A DNA stretch of 64,000 bases from Alkalimonas amylolytica (GCF_900107845.1 NZ_FNRM01000002.1:333312-397311); one strand, 5' to 3'. Numbered from the stretch's first letter, positions 16,013-25,220 are shown. A program made the numbers and translations. Notes: generated from the sequence alone by a model not told the origin.

Positions 16013-16052
16013 GCTAGCTGTATGACTTGTTCAGCCGAAAGCCAATAAAGCC

Positions 16053-16436
16053 ATGACCTACGACGAATTCAACGAATTCTGCGGCGCTTTGCCAGCAACC
16101 ACCTATGTGATGCAGTGGGGCAATTCCCATGTCTGGAAAGTGGCTGGTAAGGTATTTGCCATTGGTGGCTGGAGCAAGGAGAAGCAGCCCGCTTTTACCT
16201 TTAAAACCTCGGATCTGAACTACGAATTCCTCTGCCACAAAGATGGCTATCTCCCTGCGCCTTATTTTGCCAATCGTGGGATGAAATGGATCCAGCAAAC
16301 GGAAACCAGCGGTGCTTTGGATGAGGAGCTGCAGTATTACCTGGAAGCATCGTACCGTTTGGTGGTGCTTGGTTTGAGCAAATCGAAACGCACAGCGCTG
16401 GGCTTAACCGCTCAGCCTTTAGCATCAAATTCATAG
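16053..16436 (+). CDS. MmcQ/YjbR family protein
   Basis: The 127-residue protein matches the MmcQ/YjbR family: MTYDEFNEFCGALPATTY at the start, a central HVWKVAGKVFAIGGW and the C-terminal helix LEASYRLVVLGLSKSKR. The fold resembles double-wing DNA-binding domains, but no target or reaction is established. Its last 25 bases overlap the 3' end of the convergent amidohydrolase gene. It follows soxR by 40 bases and could be co-transcribed with it. Confidence 0.82.
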   Translation: MTYDEFNEFCGALPATTYVMQWGNSHVWKVAGKVFAIGGWSKEKQPAFTFKTSDLNYEFLCHKDGYLPAPYFANRGMKWIQQTETSGALDEELQYYLEASYRLVVLGLSKSKRTALGLTAQPLASNS

Positions 16437-17308
16437 CAGCGGCTGGCGCTGTACCGGCTCAACTCTTGCCAATCGGCTGCGCTTAGCCCAAGCGCCTGAC
16501 ACTGGTCGAAGTAACCCTGCCACAGCTGCTGATAACTACCTTGCCATAAACAGAGCGGGAAATTACTGGCTAGCATCAAGCGCTCTGTTGGCAAGTGCTC
16601 TAGCGCTGCACTCAACACTCGTTGAAACCAGGCGCTATCAAACGGACTTCGTTCGCCGGTGTGCAGCATTTCCCACCCAGACAGCTTCATTGCAATGTTG
16701 GGGGATGTGCCAAGCGCGTTGAGCGCCTGTTGCCAGACACTGAAGCGTTCAGGTTTGACGAACCCCGCATGATTCAGTACCAGTCGCAGCTGCGGAAAAA
16801 GCTCAGCCAGTTGAGTGATCCGAGCCAGGTTTTTCGGATTGGTCACATTGCACTGCACTTCCATCAGCAGTTGCTGCTGGCAGAGCCAGCCTGCGATGGT
16901 ATGTAGCTCAGTTCGGTGCAGCACCTGCTCGTCGTTGCCGTCAAAGATATGCCGCACGCCGGCGGGTTGATAAGGTAACAACGCCTGCAACTGGCTTTCT
17001 ACCTGGCCAAGCGGCGCGGCACAATCCAAAAAAGCCACGCTTTTATTGGCACAGGGCCAGTCTTGTTTGCGTAACCAAGCCAGCTCTTGTTCCGGCTGCT
17101 GATTATTAAAGCCAGCCTCAATATGAACTACGCCATGCAAACGAAATGGTGGTTGCAGCGCAAGCTTAGCCGGCAGAAAGTCCTTCTGCAACAGTGCTTT
17201 GGCAGGCCAGTGCGGTGGATTAGCCTGGCGCAGCCAGTGGTAATGACCAGCACTTAGTTGCCAGACATGCACATGGGGATCAATGATGTCGATCATAGGC
17301 TCACTCAT
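16412..17308 (-). CDS. Amidohydrolase-family lactonase (L-fuconolactonase-like)
   Basis: This 298-residue metal-dependent hydrolase of the COG3618 type begins IIDPHVHVWQLSAGHYHWL, with the DxHxH-like metal site, and contains LRLVLNHAGFVKP and LMLASNFPLCLW, the later metal and active-site positions. In this family the substrates are sugar lactones such as fuconolactone or related cyclic esters. It overlaps by four bases the upstream SDR gene. Together they could oxidise a sugar to its lactone and hydrolyse it, but no transporter or sugar kinase is nearby to name the sugar. Confidence 0.78.
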   Translation of the reverse strand: MSEPMIDIIDPHVHVWQLSAGHYHWLRQANPPHWPAKALLQKDFLPAKLALQPPFRLHGVVHIEAGFNNQQPEQELAWLRKQDWPCANKSVAFLDCAAPLGQVESQLQALLPYQPAGVRHIFDGNDEQVLHRTELHTIAGWLCQQQLLMEVQCNVTNPKNLARITQLAELFPQLRLVLNHAGFVKPERFSVWQQALNALGTSPNIAMKLSGWEMLHTGERSPFDSAWFQRVLSAALEHLPTERLMLASNFPLCLWQGSYQQLWQGYFDQCQALGLSAADWQELSRYSASRCYEFDAKG

Positions 17309-18084
17309 TGCGCCGTATAGCCACCGTCTATCAACTGCAAGCTGCCGGTAATAAAAGCCGCCTCCGGGCTGGCCAAAAAAGCCACCAGCGCAGCCACTTC
17401 CTCAGGTTTGCCTAAACGGCCAAGAGGCTGCTCAGCCGCTTCTTCACCGTGCACCTCATTGGTATCGCGGCCACTTTGGGCACAATAGCGGGCTATGGCC
17501 TCCCGGTACAAAGGCGTATCGATGGTTCCAGGACAAATGGCATTGCAGCGAATGTTAAAGACTGCGTAATCCAGCGCTGTAGTGCGCGCCATCGAAGCCA
17601 GCGCGGCTTTGGTCAGGTTGTAGGCAAAGGAGTTGCGCTTGCCGATCACCGCCTGATCCGAGGCCATCAGCAAAATAACGCCATCACGCTGCAGCTTCAT
17701 CACCGGCAAAACTGCCTGCACTGCGGCAAAAGCTCCTTTCACATTGAGCGCAAACAGCTCATCCAGCATCGCCTCTGTGGTGTGTTCAATATCAGCCGAC
17801 AGATGCCGGCCAGCATTGGACACCAGTACATCAATGCGGCCATACGCAGCTTTTATCTGAGCGATAACCTGCTGCACCGCTTCAACGTTACTGACATCGC
17901 AAGCCTGATAGACACCTTCCGGGCCAGGCTGAATATCCAGATTGATCACCTGATAGCCTTGCTGAAGCAATTTTTCAACCACAGCTGCTCCGATGCCGGT
18001 GCTGCCACCGGTGACCACCGCTACTGGCACTAACCCTTTATTTTGCATACGTAAAGACTCCACAGGCACCATGGCCTGATCCAA
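17305..18084 (-). CDS. Short-chain dehydrogenase/reductase
   Basis: The protein has the SDR cofactor loop VTGGSTGIGAAV, the NAG motif (LVSNAGRH), the catalytic Ser region LLMASDQ, and YNLTKAA with the YxxxK pair. C-terminally it carries GRLGKPEEVAALVAFLASPEA and ITGSLQLIDGGYTAQ, typical of classical SDRs. The first 15 residues may be extra, since the family usually starts just before the cofactor strand. The four-base overlap with the lactonase gene suggests a role in sugar or polyol oxidation. Confidence 0.85.
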   Translation of the reverse strand: MDQAMVPVESLRMQNKGLVPVAVVTGGSTGIGAAVVEKLLQQGYQVINLDIQPGPEGVYQACDVSNVEAVQQVIAQIKAAYGRIDVLVSNAGRHLSADIEHTTEAMLDELFALNVKGAFAAVQAVLPVMKLQRDGVILLMASDQAVIGKRNSFAYNLTKAALASMARTTALDYAVFNIRCNAICPGTIDTPLYREAIARYCAQSGRDTNEVHGEEAAEQPLGRLGKPEEVAALVAFLASPEAAFITGSLQLIDGGYTAQ

Positions 18085-18192
18085 TCACTGAAACTCGTTG
18101 TATCATAACAGCTTTCGTCTGTAGCAGCTTGAGACTTCCTCTCAGACTGTTACACTCAGACGTATTTATCAGTCGCAACTCAAGGATATTCT

Positions 18193-18657
18193 ATGCAAAC
18201 CTTAACTGCCGGACAAACCGCTCCTGATTTTACGCTGCAAGACCAGAATGGCCACAATGTCAGCCTGGCAGATTTTCGTGGTAAGAAAGTGCTGGTGTAT
18301 TTTTACCCACGTGCTTCGACACCAGGCTGCACCGTGCAGGCTTGTGGTTTACGCGATAGCAAAGCTGAACTCGAGAAGCTCGGTGTCGTGGTACTAGGTT
18401 TAAGCCCGGACACACCGAAAAAACTACTGAACTTTGCCAGTAAGCAAGAGCTTAATTTCACCTTGCTGGCGGATGAAGATCACAGCGTGGCTGATGCTTT
18501 TGGTGTCTGGGGCCCGAAACAGTTTATGGGACGGGTAAGCGACGGCATTCACCGTACCAGCTTCCTGATCGACGAAAAAGGCACAATCGCCCATGTATTT
18601 GATACCTTCAAGACCAAGGATCATCATCAGGTGGTGCTGGATTATCTGACGCAATAA
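18193..18657 (+). CDS. bcp: Thioredoxin-dependent peroxiredoxin (BCP)
   Basis: The 154-residue atypical 2-Cys peroxiredoxin shows the peroxidatic motif PRASTPGCTVQACGLRD, including the resolving cysteine five residues later, as in E. coli BCP. It has the N-terminal GQTAPDFTLQDQNG and the GVWGPKQFMGR segment typical of the subfamily. It reduces hydrogen peroxide and alkyl hydroperoxides using thioredoxin. It is divergent from the SDR operon and is followed 100 bases later by the sugar dehydrogenase gene. Confidence 0.93.
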   Translation: MQTLTAGQTAPDFTLQDQNGHNVSLADFRGKKVLVYFYPRASTPGCTVQACGLRDSKAELEKLGVVVLGLSPDTPKKLLNFASKQELNFTLLADEDHSVADAFGVWGPKQFMGRVSDGIHRTSFLIDEKGTIAHVFDTFKTKDHHQVVLDYLTQ

Positions 18658-18757
18658 GTCATTTGCCCTGTCTGCTCTTGCTTTGGTCGGATACAGCATG
18701 CAAGAACCAGCGCTTTGTGCATACTTATCAGCACACTCTTATTTTTATGGAGGTTTT

Positions 18758-19870
18758 ATGCATTCTATTCGGAAGCTTTCTTTTTCGGTAGCTGCCCTGT
18801 TGTTAGCTACCACCGCTCAGGCTCAGACCATTGCTACTGAGCATGGTCCAATACAACTGAATACCATAGCAGAAGGGCTGCAACACCCCTGGGGCATGGC
18901 TTTTCTGCCGGATGGCCGCATGCTGGTGACAGAGCGTACTGCCAACCTACGCTACGTGGATATGGATGGCACCATCAGTGACCCCATTGCTGGCCTGCCA
19001 GATATTCTGGTCGATGGCCAGGGTGGCTTGCTGGATGTTGCATTGCACCCGGAATTTGCCAGCAATCAATGGGTTTATATCAGCTATAACGAGCCCACCC
19101 CGGAGGGCAGCAGCACCGCCGTTGCCCGGGCACGCTTAAATGGCCAGCAACTGGAACAACTGGAAGTTATATTCAGTGCTCAACCCAAGATGCGTAGCCG
19201 TCATCATTTTGGTAGCCGGCTGGTATTTACCGATGATGGTTACCTCTTTGTCACGCTGGGAGACCGAGGCTCACGCCGGCATGATGCGCAAACGCTGGAT
19301 ACCCACCACGGCAAAGTGGTTCGTCTTTACCCGGATGGTACTATCCCACAAAACAACCCTTTCGTAGGTCGTGAAGGACTGGATGAAATCTGGTCCTTTG
19401 GTCACCGCAACATTCAAGGCGCCGACTTGCATCCACAAACCCGTGAGCTGTGGACTCATGAGCATGGCCCTCAAGGCGGCGATGAGCTGAATCTTACCGA
19501 AGCTGCGAAAAACTACGGTTGGCCGGTGATCACCTATGGCGAAGAGTACGGTGGCGGTCATATAGGCCCAACCGAAAAAGCAGGCATGGAGCAGCCAGTG
19601 CATCAATGGACGCCGTCCATTGCCCCCAGTGGCATGGTGTTTTACACCGGTGAGCTGTTCAGTGACTGGCAAGGCAATGCGTTGGTGGGAGCCTTACGTT
19701 ATCAGTTAATTGCCAGGTTGGTGATGGATGGCAATGAAGTGACGCACGAAGAGCGTATTGATATTGGCATGCGGGTGCGAGATGTCCGGCAAGGACCGGA
19801 TGGCGCTGTCTACCTGCTGACCGATGAGCCAAATGGCAAGGTATTACAGCTAAAACCAGCCAGCAATTAA
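18758..19870 (+). CDS. PQQ-dependent soluble aldose sugar dehydrogenase (YliI-like)
   Basis: A Sec signal peptide (MHSIRKLSFSVAALLLATTAQAQ) leads into a six-bladed beta-propeller typical of the YliI/Asd family: GLQHPWGMAFLPDGRMLVTER, GQGGLLDVALHPEF, FGSRLVFTDDGYLFVTLGDR and WTHEHGPQGGDELN. Such periplasmic enzymes oxidise aldose sugars with PQQ. I chose the ATG at 18758 because GGAGG lies just upstream and the signal peptide starts there; the longer frame adds 25 residues with no function. No PQQ biosynthesis genes are in the window. A clear terminator follows. Confidence 0.88.
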   Translation: MHSIRKLSFSVAALLLATTAQAQTIATEHGPIQLNTIAEGLQHPWGMAFLPDGRMLVTERTANLRYVDMDGTISDPIAGLPDILVDGQGGLLDVALHPEFASNQWVYISYNEPTPEGSSTAVARARLNGQQLEQLEVIFSAQPKMRSRHHFGSRLVFTDDGYLFVTLGDRGSRRHDAQTLDTHHGKVVRLYPDGTIPQNNPFVGREGLDEIWSFGHRNIQGADLHPQTRELWTHEHGPQGGDELNLTEAAKNYGWPVITYGEEYGGGHIGPTEKAGMEQPVHQWTPSIAPSGMVFYTGELFSDWQGNALVGALRYQLIARLVMDGNEVTHEERIDIGMRVRDVRQGPDGAVYLLTDEPNGKVLQLKPASN

Positions 19871-19891
19871 GTCTGCTGGTTTTGATAAAAC

Positions 19892-19915
19892 AAAGGGCTG
19901 TCATGCAGCCCTTTT
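19892..19915 (+). terminator. Rho-independent terminator after the sugar dehydrogenase
   Basis: AAAGGGCTG and CAGCCCTTT pair around the loop TCATG and run into TTTTT. The hairpin sits between this gene and the convergent permease gene and could serve both. Confidence 0.85.
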
Positions 19916-19936
19916 TAATGCCGGTTACTTACCCAA

Positions 19937-21010
19937 CTACTCCGCAGCTTCCATCGCCGGTTGCACCCGGGTTGACCAGGCGTTGATGGTGGCTTTAACC
20001 AGAGAGGCCAACGGAATCGCAAAGAAAATCCCCCAGAAGCCAAACATGCCACCGAAAAACAGTACTGCCACAATGATGTACACCGGGTGCAAATCAATCA
20101 CTTCAGAAAACAGTAAAGGAACCAGCAAGTTGCCATCCAGCGCCTGGATCACCGCATAAGCCAGCATCAGGTAGCCAAATTGCGGGCTAAAGCCCCATTG
20201 GAACAACGCCACCAGCGCAATCGGCAGGGTCACCACTGCGGCGCCGATGTAAGGGATCAATACCGAGAAGCCAACCAACACCCCCAGCAACAACGGGTAA
20301 TTAAGGCCAAACAGTGCAAACACCGCATAGCTGACCGCGCCAACAATCAGGATTTCCAGGATTTTACCGCGGATGTAGTTCATGATTTGAAAGTTCATTT
20401 CCTGCCAAACCTGGCCAATCAGCTTACGCTCGGTTGGCAGTAAGGCAGCAAAGCGTTGCATCAGCAACTCTTTGTCTTTTAGCATAAAAAACACCAGCAG
20501 CGGCACCAGGATCAGGTAAATCATCAAGGCCACCAGATCGACAATTGAAGCCAGAGATAAGGACAACATATCACGGCCAAAAGCCATCAGCCGTTCATCC
20601 ACCGACTGCATAAAAATATTCACCTGCTCAGCACTAATCACGCCCGGAAAAGCTTCCGGTAGTTCCAGCAGGTATTGCCTGCCCTGCTCTATCATCTGGG
20701 GCATATCGCGTAGCAAGGTACGGCCCTGGTGCCAGAACAAGGGCATGGTCCACATAAGCACCATGGTACTGAGGCCAATAAAGGTGGACACTACCAGGCT
20801 GGTACTGATGGTGCGGGATAAACCCAACTTTGTTAACCGGGCAACAGGCCACTCCAGCAAATAGGCAAAGGCGATGGCCACCAACAATGGCGCCAAAATA
20901 CGGCCCAGCCAGTAAATGGATAAAAACCCCAGCAACAGCATCAAAAAAAGCACCACAACCTGAGGATCAGAAAACTTGTGGTGATACCACTTTTTTAGCC
21001 AGGACAACAT
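19937..21010 (-). CDS. AI-2E/PerM family transporter
   Basis: The 357-residue membrane protein has about seven to eight segments in the AI-2E transporter (PerM/YdiK) arrangement: paired N-terminal segments beginning VVLFLMLLLGFLSIYWLGR, a soluble central region around LERLMAFGR-like helices, and the conserved C-terminal stretch LVGFSVLIPYIGAAVVTLPI followed by LVPLLFSEVIDLHPV. Family members have been linked to AI-2 export or sodium/proton exchange; the substrate here is unknown. It is adjacent to and divergent from bepA, as often found for perM-type genes in gammaproteobacteria. Confidence 0.87.
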   Translation of the reverse strand: MLSWLKKWYHHKFSDPQVVVLFLMLLLGFLSIYWLGRILAPLLVAIAFAYLLEWPVARLTKLGLSRTISTSLVVSTFIGLSTMVLMWTMPLFWHQGRTLLRDMPQMIEQGRQYLLELPEAFPGVISAEQVNIFMQSVDERLMAFGRDMLSLSLASIVDLVALMIYLILVPLLVFFMLKDKELLMQRFAALLPTERKLIGQVWQEMNFQIMNYIRGKILEILIVGAVSYAVFALFGLNYPLLLGVLVGFSVLIPYIGAAVVTLPIALVALFQWGFSPQFGYLMLAYAVIQALDGNLLVPLLFSEVIDLHPVYIIVAVLFFGGMFGFWGIFFAIPLASLVKATINAWSTRVQPAMEAAE

Positions 21011-21196
21011 CGCATTTGGCTCCTTATCAACCAGTTCAGAGCAGAAGATACAGCAAAGCCCTGTATCTGTCAGATTTGTATGGTAGATTACCAGATATCC
21101 GTGACAAGATAATTGCTGATTTTGCGCTGAACTTCAAATCAGTTTAGCTGCCTAATGCTGCGATTGGCTGTCTCAACGATACGGGCTGTACTACCA

Positions 21197-22675
21197 ATGA
21201 TATTTGATTCCTGCCGCATTTCCCCGCTGCTAAGCTTGCGTAAACAACTGCTCACCAGTTGTCTGCTTGTGCTGTTTAGCTGCATTCATATCAGCGCTTA
21301 TGCCAATCCGAACCTACCGGACCTGGGCGGCAGCGGCTTTTCTACTTTGACACCGGAAAAAGAAAAAATTCTGGGTGATGTGCTGATGCGCCAGGCGAGA
21401 GGATCACTGCCGATGGCGTATGATCCTTTACTGGATGAATACATCAACGCACTTGGTAACCGACTGGTTGCCAATGCCAATGATGTGCGTTTTCCGTTTC
21501 GTTTCTACTGGATAGATGACCGCAATATCAACGCTTTTGCTACCTTGGGTGGCCACATTGCATCCCACACGGGTACACTGGCAATTTCGGAAAGTGAGAG
21601 TGAGTTTGCCTCGGTTATAGCGCACGAAATTGCCCACGTCACTCAGCGGCATATAGCGCGATTTGTCGAAGCTCAAAGCCAGCGCGCGCCTTTAACCCTG
21701 GCGGGGCTATTAGGTGCCATAGTATTGGCGACAGTAAACCCAGAAGCCGGCATGGCGGCGATGATGGCGACTCAAGGGGCCCAAGCTCAGGCAGCCATTA
21801 ACTTTACCCGCAGTAATGAACAAGAAGCTGACCGAATCGGCATGCAAATCTTATCCGATGCCGGTTTTGATCCTCATGCAGTGCCAGACTTTTTCCGCCG
21901 TCTCAGTGAGCGCAGCCGCTTTATGAACCAACAACTGGCATTTTTACAAACCCACCCATTGTCTCAGGCCAGGGTCACCGATACCCGCCTGAGAGCCGAG
22001 CGTTTCCCAAAACGCTATGTACCTGACAGTCAGGATTATACCCTGGCTAAAGCCAGAATACTGGCCCGTTTTCAACATAAAAATGAAGATGTTGTCACCA
22101 TATTCAAGCAGCGGCTGCAACAACCAGGCGGCAACACAAGGGCTAACCAATATGGCTTGGCCATCGCCTATCTGGATGCCAAGCGCTACGCTGAAGCAGA
22201 AAAGCTAATTTTGGAGCTGCTGGAAAAAGACGAATACAACCTGTATTACCTGGATGTCTATACCGACGTGCTGCTTGGCTTAAACCGTGCCAATGACGCC
22301 CTCGAAATGCTGGAGCATCATTACAGGATCCGCCCGAACAATCAGGTGGTCACGCTCAATTACGCCAATGCCGCCATCAAAGCCGGTGGCAATCGATTAG
22401 CCATTCATTTGCTGAAAAACATGCTGCACTACAAAGAAGACAATATTTTGGCCTATGATCTGATTGCCAAGGCTTATCAGAACCTGGAAGATTATGCCCG
22501 TTTTTACGAAGCGCGCTCTGACTTTTTTTACCAGCTGGCAAACTACCCCAGGGCTATTGATGATTTGCAAGAAGCCTTGAATCACTTATCCAGCAGTGAC
22601 AAGTTGGAGAGCCGGCGTTTGGAAGCCAAGCGGCGACAAATGCAAGCCGAATTTGATCGCTTGCGGCGTATGTAA
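21197..22675 (+). CDS. bepA: Periplasmic M48 metalloprotease/chaperone BepA
   Basis: The 492-residue protein starts with a signal sequence (hydrophobic LLTSCLLVLFSCIHISAYA). A zinc-metalloprotease domain follows, with HEIAHVTQRH and the downstream NEQEADRIG glutamate ligand, then a C-terminal TPR region. That is the architecture of BepA (YfgC), which helps assemble or degrade the LPS translocon protein LptD and BamA. The ATG at 21197 gives the normal length; the frame is open 14 codons further back. It starts the bepA-arsC-wrbA-DUF2069 run, a conserved gammaproteobacterial arrangement. Confidence 0.9.
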   Translation: MIFDSCRISPLLSLRKQLLTSCLLVLFSCIHISAYANPNLPDLGGSGFSTLTPEKEKILGDVLMRQARGSLPMAYDPLLDEYINALGNRLVANANDVRFPFRFYWIDDRNINAFATLGGHIASHTGTLAISESESEFASVIAHEIAHVTQRHIARFVEAQSQRAPLTLAGLLGAIVLATVNPEAGMAAMMATQGAQAQAAINFTRSNEQEADRIGMQILSDAGFDPHAVPDFFRRLSERSRFMNQQLAFLQTHPLSQARVTDTRLRAERFPKRYVPDSQDYTLAKARILARFQHKNEDVVTIFKQRLQQPGGNTRANQYGLAIAYLDAKRYAEAEKLILELLEKDEYNLYYLDVYTDVLLGLNRANDALEMLEHHYRIRPNNQVVTLNYANAAIKAGGNRLAIHLLKNMLHYKEDNILAYDLIAKAYQNLEDYARFYEARSDFFYQLANYPRAIDDLQEALNHLSSSDKLESRRLEAKRRQMQAEFDRLRRM

Positions 22676-22758
22676 ACGACTCCCGGCTCTGCAAGCAGAA
22701 CTTTGCGCCTGCGCCTGAGTTTCTTTACAATAGCTGCATTTGCGAAACCGGAGCCTTT

Positions 22759-23106
22759 ATGCTGACCATTCTTCACAACCCACACTGCTCGAAAAGCCGG
22801 CAAGCTCTTGAGCTATTGCAGCAGCACCAGGCTGAGCTTACCGTCATTGACTACCAAAAGAACCCATTAAGTAAAATTGAGCTGATCAGCGTGTTGGCCA
22901 AACTTGCCATACCTGCCCGAGCTTTACTGCGCAACAAAGAAGACGCCTACAAAGCGTTACAGCTGGATAACTCTGCGCTGAGCGATGATGCACTGATCGA
23001 AGCTATGCTTAGCCACCCTAAGCTGATGGAGCGCCCCGTGGTGTTTGATAAAGAACGAGCTGTCATTGGCCGTCCGCCAGAGAAGGTTCTGGAATTGCTG
23101 GCATGA
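22759..23106 (+). CDS. arsC: ArsC-family arsenate reductase (glutaredoxin-dependent)
   Basis: The protein starts MLTILHNPHCSKSRQALELL, the single catalytic cysteine motif HxCxxSR of the glutaredoxin-coupled ArsC/YfgD family. A conserved arginine triad is completed further on by MERPVVF and GRPPEKVLELL. Proteins in this bepA-linked position are usually called YfgD and may reduce substrates other than arsenate. There are no arsenic efflux genes alongside. It overlaps wrbA by four bases. Confidence 0.87.
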   Translation: MLTILHNPHCSKSRQALELLQQHQAELTVIDYQKNPLSKIELISVLAKLAIPARALLRNKEDAYKALQLDNSALSDDALIEAMLSHPKLMERPVVFDKERAVIGRPPEKVLELLA

Positions 23107-23684
23107 CGGTGAAAGTCCTGATCTTGTACTACTCAAAGCACGGCTCGGTGACCAAGCTGGCCGAAAAAATTGCCATCGGTGTGCAACAGGCCGGTGCAGA
23201 GGCCATGTTGCGTTCGGTACAACCGCTGGATCCGGCTGAACAACCTGAGCACCCCGTAATTAGTGAACAGGAACTGATTGGCTGTGACGCTCTCATTGTC
23301 GGCAGCCCGGTGCGTTTTGGTGTGATGGCCGCACCACTAAAAGCTTTTTGGGATCAAACCAGCCAGGCCTGGATCCGGGGAAGTCTGATTGATAAACCAG
23401 CAGGGGTTTTTACCTCCTCTGGCAGTATGCATGGCGGCAATGAAAGCACCTTATTGGGCATGATGCTGCCCTTATTACACCACGGTATGGTACTGTGCGG
23501 CCTGCCATACAGCGAGCCGGCATTAAACCAAACCAATCAGGGCGGCACCCCATACGGCCCAAGCCACGTCAGTGGCATGACCGGTGATAAAGCCTTTAGC
23601 CGGGATGAACAAGCACTCTGCCTGGCGTTTGGCCAGCGCATTGCCCGGATCACGCAACAACTTCAAACAGGAGCATCAAGTTAA
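23103..23684 (+). CDS. wrbA: NAD(P)H:quinone oxidoreductase WrbA
   Basis: The flavodoxin-fold protein of 193 residues begins VKVLILYYSKHGSVTKLAEK and contains ALIVGSPVRFGVMAAPLKAFWDQT and GVFTSSGSMHGGNESTLL, the WrbA signature loops for FMN binding. WrbA reduces quinones by two electrons and limits oxidative damage. It overlaps arsC by four bases and its stop abuts the DUF2069 start, so the genes are co-translated. This is the second WrbA-like flavoprotein in the window, distinct from the SoxR-linked one. Confidence 0.9.
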   Translation: MTVKVLILYYSKHGSVTKLAEKIAIGVQQAGAEAMLRSVQPLDPAEQPEHPVISEQELIGCDALIVGSPVRFGVMAAPLKAFWDQTSQAWIRGSLIDKPAGVFTSSGSMHGGNESTLLGMMLPLLHHGMVLCGLPYSEPALNQTNQGGTPYGPSHVSGMTGDKAFSRDEQALCLAFGQRIARITQQLQTGASS

Positions 23685-24125
23685 ATGAATGCAGGTAAAC
23701 CTGAGCAACTGGCAGACGACTCTGTGGCGATGGCGGAGAAAACCAAACAATTTCTGCTGATGGGGCGAGTGGGTTATTTTGGGCTCTTTGTTTTAATCCC
23801 ACTGTGGTTGCTATGGCTGGCCCCACCAAGCCTCGGCAACCCTTACATCCTGCTGCTGATGCTGTGGCTACCATTGTGGTTTCCCTTGCCGGGAATTTTA
23901 AAAGGCGAGCCCTACACCTTTGCATGGGCTAATTTTATTGTGATGATCTATTTTGTGCACAGCCTGACCAATCTCTGGGTTGCCTCTGGGTTATACTTCT
24001 GGCTGTCGGTGCTGGAACTGCTGCTGGCCATGCTGATGTTCTTTGGCTGCACCTATTATGCCCGCTTCCGAGGCCAGGAGCTGGGTCGTAAGATCCCCCG
24101 CTTAAAAGACGATCCCAGGCCATAA
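23685..24125 (+). CDS. DUF2069 membrane protein
   Basis: The 146-residue protein has a short charged N-terminus and about four membrane segments (from YFGLFVLIPLWLLWLAP to LELLLAMLMFFGCTYYARFRG). The segment PGILKGEPYTFAWANFIVMIYF is typical of DUF2069. Its location, immediately after wrbA, is conserved in gammaproteobacteria. No function is known. The start directly follows the wrbA stop. Confidence 0.85.
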   Translation: MNAGKPEQLADDSVAMAEKTKQFLLMGRVGYFGLFVLIPLWLLWLAPPSLGNPYILLLMLWLPLWFPLPGILKGEPYTFAWANFIVMIYFVHSLTNLWVASGLYFWLSVLELLLAMLMFFGCTYYARFRGQELGRKIPRLKDDPRP

Positions 24126-24131
24126 ACCAAG

Positions 24132-24578
24132 TTAGCGGCTGGCGAAGTCTTGCTCTTGCAAGGTACAGCTTTGCTGCTGGCAACTGGCCACAGGCTCTAA
24201 AAGTAGTTCACAGGTGCTGACGGTGCCCAGCCGTTGATGCTGGCGCTGTCGTAACTGGCTGAACTGCTCACTGGTGTGAAGCAACATGGTTTCATCGGTG
24301 GTCAGCACCGAGTACGTCAAAAATTGCTCCGGACCACCGCATGGACGCACGCCTTTCGCCAATACTTTGCAATGCTGGTCTTGTTGACAGCTTTTGTCTT
24401 CGGTCAGTTGATCCATGCGCCGCTCCAGCTGGCGCAGGTTAACCTGTAACTGAGCCAGCGAGCCGTCCAGCTCACTCAGCAGCGCCGCGCGTTGCTGCTC
24501 TTCGTTTAACTGCACACAACCAGCCAATAGCGATGCCATCAGAGCTGCTGTTGCCACTTGCCATCCACGCTGTACCAT
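24132..24578 (-). CDS. Hypothetical lipoprotein
   Basis: From the ATG at 24578 the protein is 148 residues with a lipoprotein signal (MVQRGWQVATAALMASLLAGC, lipobox LAGC). The mature part begins with a coiled-coil-like helix (LSELDGSLAQLQVNLRQLERRMDQL) and then contains several cysteine pairs (CQQDQHC and later CQQQSC). The family is not recognised. The longer open frame adds nine residues in front of a good signal peptide and is less likely. It lies convergent to the DUF2069 gene with a six-base gap. Confidence 0.65.
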   Translation of the reverse strand: MVQRGWQVATAALMASLLAGCVQLNEEQQRAALLSELDGSLAQLQVNLRQLERRMDQLTEDKSCQQDQHCKVLAKGVRPCGGPEQFLTYSVLTTDETMLLHTSEQFSQLRQRQHQRLGTVSTCELLLEPVASCQQQSCTLQEQDFASR

Positions 24579-24619
24579 CCTTAACTCCTGTTGCGCCACC
24601 GACACCCCAGGAAAACGGA

Positions 24620-25114
24620 TTATCGGTTGGTCATAATGCGTGCCATTTGCAGCACAGAGACATACTGGCCATACTGAAAGGCGTAATCAGTTAGTTCGGC
24701 TTCTACTTCAAAACCAAAACGTTCATACAAGGCAACTGCCGCCTCATTGCTGCTGTAAACCTGCAGTTCGAGCCGGCGTATTGCCAGCCAATTGTCAGCC
24801 ATTTCCAGGGCGGTGCGTAGCAATGCAGAGCCTATGCCCTGCCCCTGATACGGCTCGGAAACTGCCATGCCGATATCGGCTGAGTGCCGACGGCGCTGGT
24901 TCTGAAACTGCTGCAACCCCAGCTGACCAACCACCTCACCATCCAACTCCGCCACCAGATTGTAAAAACCTAACTGGCGCTGACACAGCTGCTGCCAATG
25001 CTCGACTGCTTGCAATGGCAACTGCAGGGTATTGGCGTACACACTGGGCTGCTGGTAAATTTGCTGCAAAGCTTTGGCATCAGCTTGCTCAGCGTGACGG
25101 ATTATAACCGGCAT
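24620..25114 (-). CDS. GNAT-family N-acetyltransferase
   Basis: A 164-residue GNAT acetyltransferase beginning PVIIRHAEQADAKALQQIYQ. The acetyl-CoA site is the GQGIGSALLRTALEMAD segment (Q/RxxGxG/A), and NEAAVALYERFGFEVEAEL is the typical motif B region. It resembles amino-acid or polyamine N-acyltransferases, but the substrate cannot be assigned. The ATG at 25114 is preferred over a GTG two codons earlier because AGAAGGA lies seven bases upstream. Confidence 0.85.
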   Translation of the reverse strand: MPVIIRHAEQADAKALQQIYQQPSVYANTLQLPLQAVEHWQQLCQRQLGFYNLVAELDGEVVGQLGLQQFQNQRRRHSADIGMAVSEPYQGQGIGSALLRTALEMADNWLAIRRLELQVYSSNEAAVALYERFGFEVEAELTDYAFQYGQYVSVLQMARIMTNR

Positions 25115-25220
25115 GGGCACATCCTTCTGTAAAAAAATGTATCAGAGTATTAACACTTTGTCGTTTAGCGTGCAGCGCAACAGGCAGCAAGGCATAAAAA
25201 GCGCAACCAGGCACCATGCA

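Noticed and set aside
17449-18033. 194-residue open frame on the plus strand
   Set aside because: Antisense to the SDR gene with conserved motifs; composition is typical of a shadow frame rich in His and Arg.
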